Shown here: positions 55,962 to 64,000 of the stretch, piece after piece
How the letters are laid out: every line of letters begins with the position of its first letter
How positions within the stretch are numbered: position 1 is the stretch's first letter
Source of the DNA: an uncultured Lachnospiraceae bacterium
GTDB lineage: Bacteria; Bacillota; Clostridia; Lachnospirales; Lachnospiraceae
DNA length: 64,000 bases
Direction of reading: 5' to 3'
NCBI GenBank assembly: GCA_900550475.1
Contig: URSA01000001.1
Location: forward strand, 248,001 to 312,000
The notes under the pieces: generated by a model
The model's database searches: none
The model's input: the letters and a program-made list of their open reading frames with translations, nothing else
What the model was told of the DNA's origin: nothing
Position numbers and translations under genes: made by a program

Positions 55962-56690
55962 TTACTCATCCCAGTTGTGGTAAACTGCCTGCACATCATC
56001 GTCATCCTCAAGCAGATCCAGTGTGCGCTGCAGATTCTTGATGGCAGTTTCGTCGGTCAGCTCCACATAGTTCTGGGGGATCATGGTCACCTCCGCACTC
56101 AGCATGGGGATGCCTGCCTTTTCAAGCTCCTCCCTCACCTGCTCGAAGGAATCCGGATCCGTAAGCACCTCGTAGCTGTCCTCCTCCTCGGAGAAATCCT
56201 CGGCTCCCGCATCCAGCACCTGCATCATCAGTTCGTCCGCATCCGCCTCATACTCTTCCTTGTCAATGATGATCTGTCCCTTCTTGTCAAACATGAAGGA
56301 CACGCAACCCGGGGTTCCCACGTTTCCCTGTCCCTTGGTGAACGCGCTTCTGACATTGGCAGCCGTGCGGTTCTTGTTGTCCGTCAGCGCATCCACGATG
56401 ATTGCGATACCGCTCGGTCCGTAGCCCTCATATGTAACGTACTCGTAATTTACATTTCCCGCATCGCCCGCAGCCTTCTTGATTCCTCTCTCGATGGTAT
56501 CGTTGGGCATGTTGTTCGCCTTTGCCTTCGCGATCACCTGTGCAAGCTTGAAATTGTTGGCAGGATCGGGGCCGCCGTCCTTTACGGCAACCGCGATCTC
56601 TCTTCCGATGATGGTAAAGATCTTACCCTTCGCGGCATCGTTCTTTTCCTTTTTATGCTTAATGTTTGCAAATTTAGAATGTCCTGACAT
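55962..56690 (-). CDS. yebC: YebC/PmpR-family protein
   Basis: 242 residues: start MSGHSKFANIKHKKEKNDAAKGK, then GYGPSGIAIIVDALTDNKNRTAANVR, both family hallmarks. YebC1-type proteins aid translation of proline runs, and others act as DNA-binding regulators; the sequence alone does not decide. It has its own promoter (56732-56760). Confidence 0.95.
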   Translation of the reverse strand: MSGHSKFANIKHKKEKNDAAKGKIFTIIGREIAVAVKDGGPDPANNFKLAQVIAKAKANNMPNDTIERGIKKAAGDAGNVNYEYVTYEGYGPSGIAIIVDALTDNKNRTAANVRSAFTKGQGNVGTPGCVSFMFDKKGQIIIDKEEYEADADELMMQVLDAGAEDFSEEEDSYEVLTDPDSFEQVREELEKAGIPMLSAEVTMIPQNYVELTDETAIKNLQRTLDLLEDDDDVQAVYHNWDE

Positions 56691-56731
56691 TTCTCTTCTC
56701 CTTATCCTCTTGTCGTTCTTTTTTCACCGTT

Positions 56732-56760
56732 ATCGTATCATTTATGGCTCTTTTCGTCAA
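56732..56760 (-). promoter_or_regulatory. promoter for yebC
   Basis: Minus strand: TTGACG (-35, 56755-56760), 17-base spacer, TACGAT (-10, 56732-56737). It starts one base after the mazF stop codon. Confidence 0.6.
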
Positions 56761-56761
56761 G

Positions 56762-57103
56762 TTATGTATCCAGTTCCAAACTGACCATGAGAGCTCTGTT
56801 CACCTTCTGCATAATGTGAGAATCCAAATGACATACCTTATCCTTCAGGCGTTTCTTGTCGATGGTGCGGAGCTGTTCCAGCAGCACGACGGAATCCTTA
56901 TCCATGTCGTACTCCGCCGTGGACAGTTCAATGTGGGTGGGCAGCTTCGCCTTGTTCATCTTGGATGTGATGGCGGCGCAGATCACGGTCGGACTGTGCT
57001 TGTTCCCTACATCATTCTGTATGATCAGAACCGGTCTGATCCCCCCCTGCTCGGAGCCGATCACCGGTCTCAAATCCGCATAATAGACATCTCCTCGTCT
57101 CAT
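56762..57103 (-). CDS. mazF: MazF/PemK-type endoribonuclease toxin (NdoA-like)
   Basis: 113 residues from ATG at 57103 (MRRGDVYYADL). Family motifs: RRGDVYYADL, GSEQGGIRPVLIIQND with the catalytic Arg, and VVLLEQLRTIDKKRL with the second catalytic region. mRNA-cleaving toxin. No antitoxin-sized frame lies in the 64 bases between alr and mazF, although NdoAI is encoded there in Bacillus. The nearest alternative start (57112) has the ribosome site too close. Confidence 0.92.
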   Translation of the reverse strand: MRRGDVYYADLRPVIGSEQGGIRPVLIIQNDVGNKHSPTVICAAITSKMNKAKLPTHIELSTAEYDMDKDSVVLLEQLRTIDKKRLKDKVCHLDSHIMQKVNRALMVSLELDT

Positions 57104-57167
57104 AACATGCATCCCTTCTTCTAAATCTGGTAGTAGTATTGCCAGTTTATCTGAAGGTATTCAATCG

Positions 57168-58313
57168 CTATCCGCCAATGTAAATTCTTGGGATTCTCTT
57201 TCCCAGATCACACATCAGTTCATAATTGAATCTTCCTGAAAGCTCTCCCAGCGCATCCGCCGTGATCTCCTCCGCTCCGTCCCTGCCGATGAGGGTCACA
57301 TCGTCGCCCTCACAGACGCCGGGAATTTCCGTCACATCCACCATGAACTGATCCATGCAGACCCTGCCGATAATGGGTGCCCTTTTCCCCCGGATCAGCA
57401 CATAGCCCTTGTTAGAGAGGCTGCGGGGATAGCCGTCGCCGTAGCCTAAGGGGATGGTTGCCACTCTGGTGCGCTTTGAGGTCACATAAGTGCCGCCGTA
57501 GCTGACCGGGCTTCCCTCCGGGAGCCATTTTACGAAAACCACCGTGCTGTGCAGGGACAGCGCAGGCCGCAATTCCACCGTGTGCATATTGACCTCCGGG
57601 GAAGGAGCCAGACCGTAGAGCGTGATGCCCGCACGAACCACATCCATATTTGCCTCCGGCATCTCCAAGATTCCGGCACTGTTGGAGCAGTCACGGATCA
57701 GCCTGTGCAGCCCCAGCTTCTCCTCAATCTCATCCGTAAACCTCCTGAACACCCGGAACTGCTCCCTTGCGCTGGATTTATCCGCCTCATCCGCCCTTGC
57801 AAAGTGCGTGAAGATTCCCTCGATCTCTATATTTTCCGTCTCAGACAGCCGCTTGACGAACGCAAGACCTTCCTCGTCCGGTGAGATGCCGATTCTTCCC
57901 ATGCCCGTGTCCACCTTGATGTGCACCCTGGCTTTCTTGTGCAGTCTGCCCGCCGCCTCTGAGAGGAGTTTCGCCGTATCTTCCCGGAACACACAGGGAC
58001 GGATATCCCATGCAATCATTTTCTCAAAGCTGTACGGAAACGTGTAGCCCAATATCAGAATCGGCAGCATGATGCCACTCTCGCGCAGTTCAAACGCCTC
58101 CTCCGCCGTGGCGACCGCAAACCCATACATAAAATCCAGCTTCTGCAGCGCTCTTGCCACAGGTACACTCCCGTGACCGTAGGCGTCGGTCTTGATCACG
58201 CCGATCATCTTGGTCTCCGGTCTGATATGCGCTTTCATATTTCTCATGTTGGAAAGGATGGCGTCCAGATCCACCTCTGCATATCCTCTCGCGTATTGTT
58301 CCTTATCGGTCAT
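57168..58313 (-). CDS. alr: alanine racemase
   Basis: PLP enzyme that makes D-alanine for peptidoglycan. 381 residues: PLP lysine in IGVIKTDAYGHG (about residue 41), GYGDGYPRSL with the C-terminal domain, and the closing MCDLGKRIPRIYI. Its ATG overlaps the nnrDE stop (ATGA). The order nnrDE-alr-mazF is conserved in Clostridia. Confidence 0.96.
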   Translation of the reverse strand: MTDKEQYARGYAEVDLDAILSNMRNMKAHIRPETKMIGVIKTDAYGHGSVPVARALQKLDFMYGFAVATAEEAFELRESGIMLPILILGYTFPYSFEKMIAWDIRPCVFREDTAKLLSEAAGRLHKKARVHIKVDTGMGRIGISPDEEGLAFVKRLSETENIEIEGIFTHFARADEADKSSAREQFRVFRRFTDEIEEKLGLHRLIRDCSNSAGILEMPEANMDVVRAGITLYGLAPSPEVNMHTVELRPALSLHSTVVFVKWLPEGSPVSYGGTYVTSKRTRVATIPLGYGDGYPRSLSNKGYVLIRGKRAPIIGRVCMDQFMVDVTEIPGVCEGDDVTLIGRDGAEEITADALGELSGRFNYELMCDLGKRIPRIYIGG

Positions 58314-59845
58314 CGTTCATTCACCTCACATGATTTTATTATATCGGAAGAAAGCATACCGGGGAAGTCGCTTGCCTTCGCCGCTCTGTCCCCCGCGCAG
58401 GCGTGCAGGCAGACACCGCACTCCGCCGCTTCAAACGGGCGCATTCCCTGTGCCAGAAGGGACGCGATCATTCCGGTCAGCACATCCCCGCTTCCCGCCG
58501 TAGCCATCCTGTCATTTCCCGCAGTATTGAGAAAGTCGGCGTGTCCCGGAAAGCTTACGCAGGTGCGGGCGCTTTTTCCCGCCACCACGCACTGAAAACG
58601 TTCCGCTGCCTCCTTCGTGCATTCCACCTCCGCATCCGTCACCTCTTTTAAGGAGCGCCCCAGAAGCCTTGCCAGTTCTCCCATGTGGGGTGTCAGGATT
58701 GTTTCTTTCTCCTCCGTCCTCCGCCTTAGTAAAAGCGTCTGCAGCTGTGCAGAGCCTGCCAGCAGATTCAGCCCATCCGCGTCGATCACAATTGGACAAT
58801 CCGTGGAAAGTGCCATAGAAAGCAGCTCCTTCCCACTCTCTCCCAGAGACAGCCCTGGACCCACGGCAACCGCATCCGCCCACTCCATATTCTTTTGAAA
58901 GTCCGCTTTTTCGGCCGCCGACAGCCCCAATCCGCTCTCGTAGACCTGAAGGATTGCCTCCGGGATCCGGCTCTGTATGATCGCGCGGATCTTCTCCGGC
59001 ACCACCAGCCGCACCATGCCGGCACCTGTGCGGTAGGCGCTCTCCGCAGCTAAAATTGCCGCTCCCGCCATGTTTTCACTTCCGGCTGCAAGAAGCAGTC
59101 TTCCGAAGGTTCCCTTGTTGCCGTCCGGTCTTCTCTCGGGAAGCAGTCCCTCCGGGGAACCGAAGCGGGTATACATGCCCGGCAATCCGGTCGCCATGCT
59201 CCGCCCGGTGATGCCGATCTGCGCAAGCGTCACCCTTCCGGCATACGCCGCCCCCGGATATCGGTATACGCCCCGTTTCAAAAAGCCCATGCACACCGTT
59301 TCCTGCGCCTGCACCGCCGCTCCCATAATCTTCCCGTCATCCGCATTCACGCCGGAGGGAATATCCACCGCGATCTTATAGGCTTCTGTCCGGTTTAAGG
59401 CCTCAACCGCCTCCCTGTAAGCCCCGGTCACATCCCTCGAAAGCCCGGTTCCCAGAAGCGCATCAACCGCCACTGTAAACCCATCCTGCGGGATCTGTTC
59501 CTCCACGGGAATCCCGTATTCCCGCAATATTGCATACTGTGCCGCCGACTCTGCGGTAAGACGGGTTCTGTCCCCGATCAGTGCGACCCGCACCTTCACG
59601 CCCTCATCCGCAAGCAGTCTTGCCAGACACAGTCCGTCCCCGCCGTTGTTTCCCGTGCCGCAGACGCAGAGTACAGTGCCGTCCCTGCCGTTTCCGCCTT
59701 GGGACAGCCGCTCCATGACACACTCCCGCATCGCCAGCGCCGCCCGCTCCATCAGCACCATGGCAGGGATGCCGATTTTCTCTATGGTATAGGTATCATA
59801 TGCCCGCATCTCGGTTCCTGTGACCAGATATTCCGTTTCTCTCAT
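58310..59845 (-). CDS. nnrD: bifunctional NAD(P)H-hydrate epimerase / ADP-dependent dehydratase
   Basis: Repairs hydrated NAD(P)H. The N-terminal YjeF_N epimerase domain (about 1-215; GTGNNGGDGLCLARLL) is fused to a C-terminal ribokinase-like dehydratase domain (about 230-505; GSGDVLTGMIASLLAQG). From ATG at 59845 it is 511 residues. A longer frame begins with GTG at 59896, inside the adjoining terminator, and is unlikely. Confidence 0.93.
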   Translation of the reverse strand: MRETEYLVTGTEMRAYDTYTIEKIGIPAMVLMERAALAMRECVMERLSQGGNGRDGTVLCVCGTGNNGGDGLCLARLLADEGVKVRVALIGDRTRLTAESAAQYAILREYGIPVEEQIPQDGFTVAVDALLGTGLSRDVTGAYREAVEALNRTEAYKIAVDIPSGVNADDGKIMGAAVQAQETVCMGFLKRGVYRYPGAAYAGRVTLAQIGITGRSMATGLPGMYTRFGSPEGLLPERRPDGNKGTFGRLLLAAGSENMAGAAILAAESAYRTGAGMVRLVVPEKIRAIIQSRIPEAILQVYESGLGLSAAEKADFQKNMEWADAVAVGPGLSLGESGKELLSMALSTDCPIVIDADGLNLLAGSAQLQTLLLRRRTEEKETILTPHMGELARLLGRSLKEVTDAEVECTKEAAERFQCVVAGKSARTCVSFPGHADFLNTAGNDRMATAGSGDVLTGMIASLLAQGMRPFEAAECGVCLHACAGDRAAKASDFPGMLSSDIIKSCEVNER

Positions 59846-59896
59846 TTTCCGCCGCGCTTTCTGTTTCGATTCGTCATTACCGTAAGAGTTTACCAC

Positions 59897-59927
59897 AAAA
59901 AAGGGCTGTTGTATAGAAACAGCCCTT
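59897..59927 (-). terminator. Rho-independent terminator after the coiled-coil protein gene
   Basis: Minus strand: AAGGGCTGTT and AACAGCCCTT arms around a short loop, followed by a run of T at 59897-59902. It lies 22 bases past the stop at 59949. Confidence 0.85.
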
Positions 59928-59948
59928 CATAACAGCATTTTCTGCAAA

Positions 59949-60602
59949 CTATTCTGTTTTTTTCGCATTTTCCGTCTCCGTCTGCGATGCGGACGGCTCT
60001 CCGGGGCGGTATTTCATATCAAAGAGATTGATCACGTCCGCTCCGAACATGGCATGCATATAGGAATACAGCTCCTGATTCTGCTGCTCCTTCTCCTCCT
60101 TCCGGATGATCCGCTTTTTTAGCTCAATCCGCATCTGCGTGATCCACCCGGCATCTTCCTCTATTTCCTTTGTGTTTTCTTTTAACTTGTCATAGCAGGC
60201 ATCCATGGTGGCGAGCATCAGGTAATAGTTGCTTTTCTCTATCTCCTTTGGCAGCCGCGCCAGCTCGTCCCGGTATGCGGAGAGCTTCTCGTTGCAATCG
60301 TTTATCAGCCTCTTGTTGTCCTCGATCTTCTTCTCCGTCTTGCGATCCGGTTTGTACTCCAAAGAATCCACCATTGGAATGATCTCCTGCATCAGGCGCT
60401 TTTTCAGCCGATGGATCTCCCTGCTCTCCGTATTGAGCTTCCCCTGCCTTTTGATCAGCTCATTCAGCTCCTCCTCAAGCCTGACGACTGCCTCCGTGGG
60501 CTCTGCCTGTCCAAAGAGCAGGTGCCATCTGTGATCCAGTGTCAGAATGGGAATCTTTTTGTCCTTCAGTGCCGCCTCGTATATCTCGTCCCTTTTCCCC
60601 AT
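59949..60602 (-). CDS. coiled-coil protein of unknown function
   Basis: 217 residues, charged and mostly helical. It opens with MGKRDEIYEAALKDKKIPILTLDHRWHLLF (two parts: a short helix and a conserved-looking IPxLTLDxxWHxLF stretch). A long coiled coil (about 38-165) and a Ser/Thr/Glu tail follow. No signal peptide or membrane segment. Co-transcribed after rex (28-base gap) and closed by its own terminator, so Rex-promoter-driven expression is likely. I do not recognise the family. Confidence 0.7.
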   Translation of the reverse strand: MGKRDEIYEAALKDKKIPILTLDHRWHLLFGQAEPTEAVVRLEEELNELIKRQGKLNTESREIHRLKKRLMQEIIPMVDSLEYKPDRKTEKKIEDNKRLINDCNEKLSAYRDELARLPKEIEKSNYYLMLATMDACYDKLKENTKEIEEDAGWITQMRIELKKRIIRKEEKEQQNQELYSYMHAMFGADVINLFDMKYRPGEPSASQTETENAKKTE

Positions 60603-60630
60603 CGATAACCACCCTTCCGCGCAGTCCTCG

Positions 60631-61281
60631 TTACTCCCCTGCCGTCTGCGTCTTGCTGTACCGTTCCAGATTGTAGGACAGCTTCATCAGGCTGTCGGAG
60701 AGATGAACGTTCTCCACCTGAATCCCTTCCGGTACATTTAAGTCCACATGTGCAAAATTCCAGATCGCCTTGATTCCGTTTGCCACAAGGATCTCGGCTA
60801 CCTCCACCGCGCTTGTCTTCGGAATCGTCAGCACGGCGATATCCACCTCGTTCTCCCGCACAAACGCCTCCACGCGCTCCATGGGCTGTACTTCTATCTC
60901 CCTCACCTTTTTGCCGTACAGTGCGGGATTCTTATCAAAAATACCTTTGAGCAGAAAGCCGCGGCGCTCAAAATTCATATAATTTCCCAACGCCTGTCCC
61001 AGATTTCCCGCTCCTATGATGATCAGATGATGCGTCTTGTCAAGACCGAGAATCTTTCCGATCTCCTGATATAAAAACGTAACATTGTAACCGTACCCCT
61101 GCTGGCCGAACCCGCCGAAATTGTTGAAATCCTGCCGGATCTGGGACGCTGTCACCTTCATCAGCTCCGAAAGCTCCTGGGAGGAAATTCTCTCCACCCC
61201 TTCATCCTTCAGTTCACCCAGATATCTGAAATAGCGGGGAAGTCTTCCAATCACCGCCTGTGATATTTCCTTTGATTCCAC
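60631..61281 (-). CDS. rex: redox-sensing transcriptional repressor Rex
   Basis: Senses the NADH/NAD+ ratio and represses fermentation genes. 216 residues from a GTG start at 61281, seven bases after AGGAGG (61289-61294). The frame extends upstream to an ATG at 61314 whose first codons overlap the -10 box, so that start is ruled out. N-terminal winged helix (about 1-75, SQELSELMKVTASQIRQDF) and Rossmann NAD(H)-binding domain (IIGAGNLGQALGNY, about 85-98). Confidence 0.95.
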   Translation of the reverse strand: MESKEISQAVIGRLPRYFRYLGELKDEGVERISSQELSELMKVTASQIRQDFNNFGGFGQQGYGYNVTFLYQEIGKILGLDKTHHLIIIGAGNLGQALGNYMNFERRGFLLKGIFDKNPALYGKKVREIEVQPMERVEAFVRENEVDIAVLTIPKTSAVEVAEILVANGIKAIWNFAHVDLNVPEGIQVENVHLSDSLMKLSYNLERYSKTQTAGE

Positions 61282-61312
61282 CTCTCTACCTCCTGCCCGA
61301 TAGCATATTTCC

Positions 61313-61341
61313 ATTATATAAAAGCGTTAAAAAAATGTCAA
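61313..61341 (-). promoter_or_regulatory. rex: consensus sigma-A promoter for rex
   Basis: Minus strand: TTGACA (61336-61341), 17 bases, TATAAT (61313-61318): both boxes perfect. The leader would be about 25 bases. I see no clear Rex operator inside the region. Confidence 0.85.
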
Positions 61342-61367
61342 TGCGCAAAACCGGGACACGACAGATA

Positions 61368-61401
61368 TTGACAGCGCATATGCCGGGCGGTAAACTATAA
61401 C
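61368..61401 (+). promoter_or_regulatory. promoter for the ABC-F gene
   Basis: TTGACA at 61368-61373. With a 17-base spacer the -10 is TAAACT (61391-61396); a better TATAAC at 61396-61401 would give a 22-base spacer. Divergent from the rex promoter, with 26 bases between the two -35 boxes. Confidence 0.55.
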
Positions 61402-61437
61402 CTGTGTATCAACTTATTACGAAAGGGTTTTGTCACC

Positions 61438-63345
61438 ATGATCTTATCTTGTCAGAACATCAAAAAAGCATTTGCGGAAAACACGGTTCTCTCCGATATT
61501 TCCTTCCATATAGAAGACAACGAAAAGGCTGCCATCGTGGGAATCAACGGTGCCGGAAAAACCACGCTCCTGCGCATCATTGTGGGTGAGCTTACCCCAG
61601 ATGAGGGAAAAGTGATCCTTGCCAAGGGAAAATCCTTGGGATATCTGGCACAGAATGCGGGGTTAAACAGCGAGAACACCATCTACGACGAACTGCTCTC
61701 CGTAAAGGAAAACCTGATTCTTCTGGAGCAGAAAATGCGCAGGACGGAGCTTGCCATGAAGGGGGCGGATGATGATACTCTCTCCCAGCTCATGCAGCAG
61801 TACAGCAACGATACGCATCTGTTTGAATCCGGCGGCGGCTACGCTTACAAGAGCGAGCTTGCCGGTGTGCTGAAAGGCTTGGGCTTTACGGAGGAAGAAT
61901 TTTCCAAGCAGGTTTCCACTCTCTCCGGCGGTCAGAAAACCAGAGTTGCGCTGGGCAAGCTGCTCCTTCTGTCCCCCGACCTGATCATTCTGGACGAGCC
62001 CACCAACCATCTGGACATGCAGTCCATTGCATGGCTGGAAACTTATTTGAAAAATTATAAGGGAGCCGTGCTGATCGTCTCCCACGACCGTTTCTTTCTG
62101 GATCGTCTTGCGGAAAAGATCATCGAGATCGACAACTGCCGGGCAACCTCCTTTACAGGCAACTACACCGCCTACGCGCAGAAAAAGGAGCAGCTGAGGG
62201 TTGCGGAATGGAACGCCTATGTCAAACAGCAGAATGAGATCAGGCATCAGGAGGAGGTCATTGAGAAGCTCCGCTCCTTCAACCGGGAAAAATCCATCAA
62301 GCGCGCCGAGAGCCGCGAGAAGGCCCTGAACCGGATGGAGGTTTTGGAAAAGCCCGTGCAGATCAGTGCGGATATGAAGCTCACTCTGACGCCCCGGCTG
62401 CTTAGCGGAAACGACGTTCTGACTGTGGACGGGCTCTCCAAGTCGTTCGGCGAGCACACGCTTTTCTCCGATGTGTCCTTTGAGATCAAGCGCGGGGAAC
62501 ACGTTGCCGTCATTGGCGACAACGGCACCGGAAAAACCACGCTCCTAAAGATTTTAAACGGCATTCTCCCCTCGGATTCCGGCTCCTTTAAGTTAGGCTC
62601 CAACGTGGAGATCGGCTACTACGATCAGGAGCACCATGTTCTCCACTCGGAAAAGACGCTGTTTGAGGAAATCTCCGATGCGTACCCGGAGCTCACCAAC
62701 ACCGAGATCCGCAATGTGCTCGCCGCCTTCCTCTTCACTGGGGACGACGTTTTCAAGCGCATCTGTGATCTGAGCGGCGGCGAGAAGGGGCGTGTCAGCC
62801 TTGCCAGGCTCATGCTCTCCAACGCAAATCTTTTGATCTTGGACGAGCCCACCAACCACCTTGACATTCTCTCCAAGGAAATTCTGGAGGATGCGCTGAA
62901 CAATTATGCCGGAACGGTACTGTATGTGTCCCATGACCGCTATTTCATCAACAGAACAGCTTCCCGCATTCTGGAGCTTGCCGGAAACAGGTTTGTCAAC
63001 TACATCGGAAACTACGACTACTATCTGGAGAAGAAAGAGCTCCTCTCCGGCGTTTCCTCTTCTGTACCGGAAGCGTCGGGCGCATCCCCGGAATCTGAGA
63101 GCAAGGTCGACTGGAAACAGCAGAAGGAAGCGCAGGCAAAGCAACGGAAAAAAGAAAATGATCTGAAGAAATGTGAACAGAAAATCGAGGAGCTTGAAAA
63201 CCGGGCTTCCGAACTGGAAACTGAAATGAGCAATCCTGCCGTCGCCACGGATGTTGCCAGACTGCAGACAATCGCAAAAGAGCAGCAGGCTGTCTCAAAA
63301 CAGCTTGCTGCCTTGTACGAAGAGTGGGAAACCCTTGCGGAATAA
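61438..63345 (+). CDS. ABC-F family ATPase (Uup/YfmR-like)
   Basis: Soluble, duplicated ABC protein of 635 residues acting at the ribosome. NBD1: Walker A GINGAGKTT (35-43), signature LSGGQKTRVALG, LDEPTNHLD. A charged linker (about 235-300) follows. NBD2: GDNGTGKTT, LSGGEKGRVSLA, LDEPTNHLD. A C-terminal coiled-coil domain (about 560-630), like that of Uup, is present. No transmembrane domain. Family members either rescue stalled ribosomes or confer antibiotic resistance; the C-terminal arm favours the housekeeping type. The only plus-strand gene here; AAAGGG is ten bases upstream. Confidence 0.9.
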   Translation: MILSCQNIKKAFAENTVLSDISFHIEDNEKAAIVGINGAGKTTLLRIIVGELTPDEGKVILAKGKSLGYLAQNAGLNSENTIYDELLSVKENLILLEQKMRRTELAMKGADDDTLSQLMQQYSNDTHLFESGGGYAYKSELAGVLKGLGFTEEEFSKQVSTLSGGQKTRVALGKLLLLSPDLIILDEPTNHLDMQSIAWLETYLKNYKGAVLIVSHDRFFLDRLAEKIIEIDNCRATSFTGNYTAYAQKKEQLRVAEWNAYVKQQNEIRHQEEVIEKLRSFNREKSIKRAESREKALNRMEVLEKPVQISADMKLTLTPRLLSGNDVLTVDGLSKSFGEHTLFSDVSFEIKRGEHVAVIGDNGTGKTTLLKILNGILPSDSGSFKLGSNVEIGYYDQEHHVLHSEKTLFEEISDAYPELTNTEIRNVLAAFLFTGDDVFKRICDLSGGEKGRVSLARLMLSNANLLILDEPTNHLDILSKEILEDALNNYAGTVLYVSHDRYFINRTASRILELAGNRFVNYIGNYDYYLEKKELLSGVSSSVPEASGASPESESKVDWKQQKEAQAKQRKKENDLKKCEQKIEELENRASELETEMSNPAVATDVARLQTIAKEQQAVSKQLAALYEEWETLAE

Positions 63346-63347
63346 CC

Positions 63348-64000
63348 CTACATGTTCTCGAAGGTGTCCCGGATTGCCTTGATAAAGCCTTCACTGTTAA
63401 GCGCGGTCACATTCTCAAGGGATGTGATCGCGGCAAGATCCTTCGTCATCTTTCCGTCCTCAATGGTCTTGATGGTCGCCTGCTCCAGCTTCTTTGCAAA
63501 GGCTGTCAGTTCGGCATTGCCGTCCAGCTCTCCTCTCTTGGCAAGCGCTCCCGTCCATGCAAAAATCGTCGCTACCGAGTTGGTGGAAGTCTCCTCCCCT
63601 TTCAGATGCTTATAATAATGGCGCTGCACCGTACCGTGCGCAGCCTCGTACTCATACACGCCGCTCGGTGATACCAGCACGGAGGTCATCATGGCAAGGG
63701 AACCGAACGCGGAGGAAACCATGTCGGACATCACATCCCCGTCATAGTTCTTGCACGCCCAGATAAACCCGCCTTCCGCCTTCATCACTCTCGCCACCGC
63801 ATCATCGATCAGGGTGTAGAAATAGGTGATGCCCAGCTTTTCAAACGCATCCTTGTACTCCTTGTCGTAGATCTCCTGAAAAATATCCTTGAATCTGTGA
63901 TCATACTTCTTTGAGATGGTGTCCTTCGTGGCAAACCACAAATCCTGTTTCGTGTCAATGGCATAGCCAAAGCACGCCCTTGCAAAGCTCTCGATGGAGC
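63348..64000 (-). CDS. icd: NADP-dependent isocitrate dehydrogenase, 5' end outside the window
   Basis: C-terminal 217 codons of the dimeric, eukaryote-like IDH subfamily, cut by the window edge at 64000. Visible: SIESFARACFGYAI at the edge, ATKDTISKKYDHRFKDIFQ, DDAVARVMKAEGGFIWACKNYDGDVMSDM (split motif with catalytic and metal-binding Asp residues), EAAHGTVQRHY and ETSTNSVATIFAW. Converts isocitrate to 2-oxoglutarate. Stops two bases from the convergent ABC-F gene. Confidence 0.95.
   Translation of the reverse strand, partial: SIESFARACFGYAIDTKQDLWFATKDTISKKYDHRFKDIFQEIYDKEYKDAFEKLGITYFYTLIDDAVARVMKAEGGFIWACKNYDGDVMSDMVSSAFGSLAMMTSVLVSPSGVYEYEAAHGTVQRHYYKHLKGEETSTNSVATIFAWTGALAKRGELDGNAELTAFAKKLEQATIKTIEDGKMTKDLAAITSLENVTALNSEGFIKAIRDTFENM

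Noticed and set aside
59846..59896. Extended N-terminus of the nnrDE protein from GTG at 59896
   Set aside because: The GTG lies in the T tract of the preceding terminator, has no ribosome site, and adds residues not typical of the family.
61282..61437. Rex operator in the rex/ABC-F intergenic region
   Set aside because: No TTGTTAA-N4-TTAACAA-like palindrome is present; short A/T runs around the rex -35 box were the only resemblance.

Overview
The window is a dense, almost wholly minus-strand stretch of a Clostridia chromosome, most likely from Lachnospiraceae. Three things support this: Bacillota-type synteny (mreBCD next to minCDE; yqfC-yqfD-phoH-pgpH-ybeY; mutS-mutL-miaA-ynbB; ftsK-tepA; nnrDE-alr-mazF), sporulation-related genes (yqfC, yqfD, an SpoVB-like flippase), and anaerobe-typical genes (NfnAB, Rex, formate-tetrahydrofolate ligase). 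The assignment comes from recognised protein families, not from a database search. I see no tRNA, rRNA, CRISPR array, prophage or insertion sequence, and no intergenic gap above about 150 bases.

Layout, read in the direction of transcription (high to low coordinates). 64000-61280: a partial isocitrate dehydrogenase, the only plus-strand gene (an ABC-F protein), and the redox repressor rex, which is divergent from it. 60602-51380: a coiled-coil protein of unknown function, nnrDE-alr-mazF, yebC, metY, a GT2 glycosyltransferase with a polytopic membrane protein, and the ClpP-like tepA. 51323-41440: ftsK, the one-carbon genes fhs and folD, a zinc-ribbon/TPR/CHB_HEX membrane protein, nfnA-nfnB and a second zinc-ribbon membrane protein, closed by a terminator. 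41361-33570: rlmH, lgt, an ABC exporter pair with a large coiled-coil domain, a pyrimidine nucleoside phosphorylase and yqfC-yqfD. 33497-25610: phoH, a PgpH-like protein with a broken HD motif, ybeY, a flippase, a BofC-like protein and two flavoproteins. 25567-11390: proB, ynzC, a 5-formyl-THF cyclo-ligase, proA, a pepT-miaB fusion, a SulP transporter, mutS, mutL, miaA and ynbB. 11299-609: one cell-shape and division operon (DUF4321, radC, mreB, mreC, mreD, PBP2, minC, minD, minE, rodA, mgsA, a DD-carboxypeptidase). 525-106: a small P-loop protein with its own promoter and terminator.

Working themes are cell elongation and septum placement (MreBCD, PBP2, RodA, MinCDE, a DD-carboxypeptidase, Alr, a flippase), mismatch repair with tRNA A37 modification (MutS, MutL, MiaA, MiaB), and one-carbon and redox metabolism (Fhs, FolD, 5-formyl-THF cyclo-ligase, NfnAB, Rex, Icd).

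The most unusual observation is a single 877-codon frame that joins a complete peptidase T to a complete MiaB. Next are a protein at the pgpH position whose HD motif is lost and whose sensor region is missing, a PBP2 with an insertion of about 240 residues at the edge of its transpeptidase domain, and a mazF with no antitoxin gene beside it.
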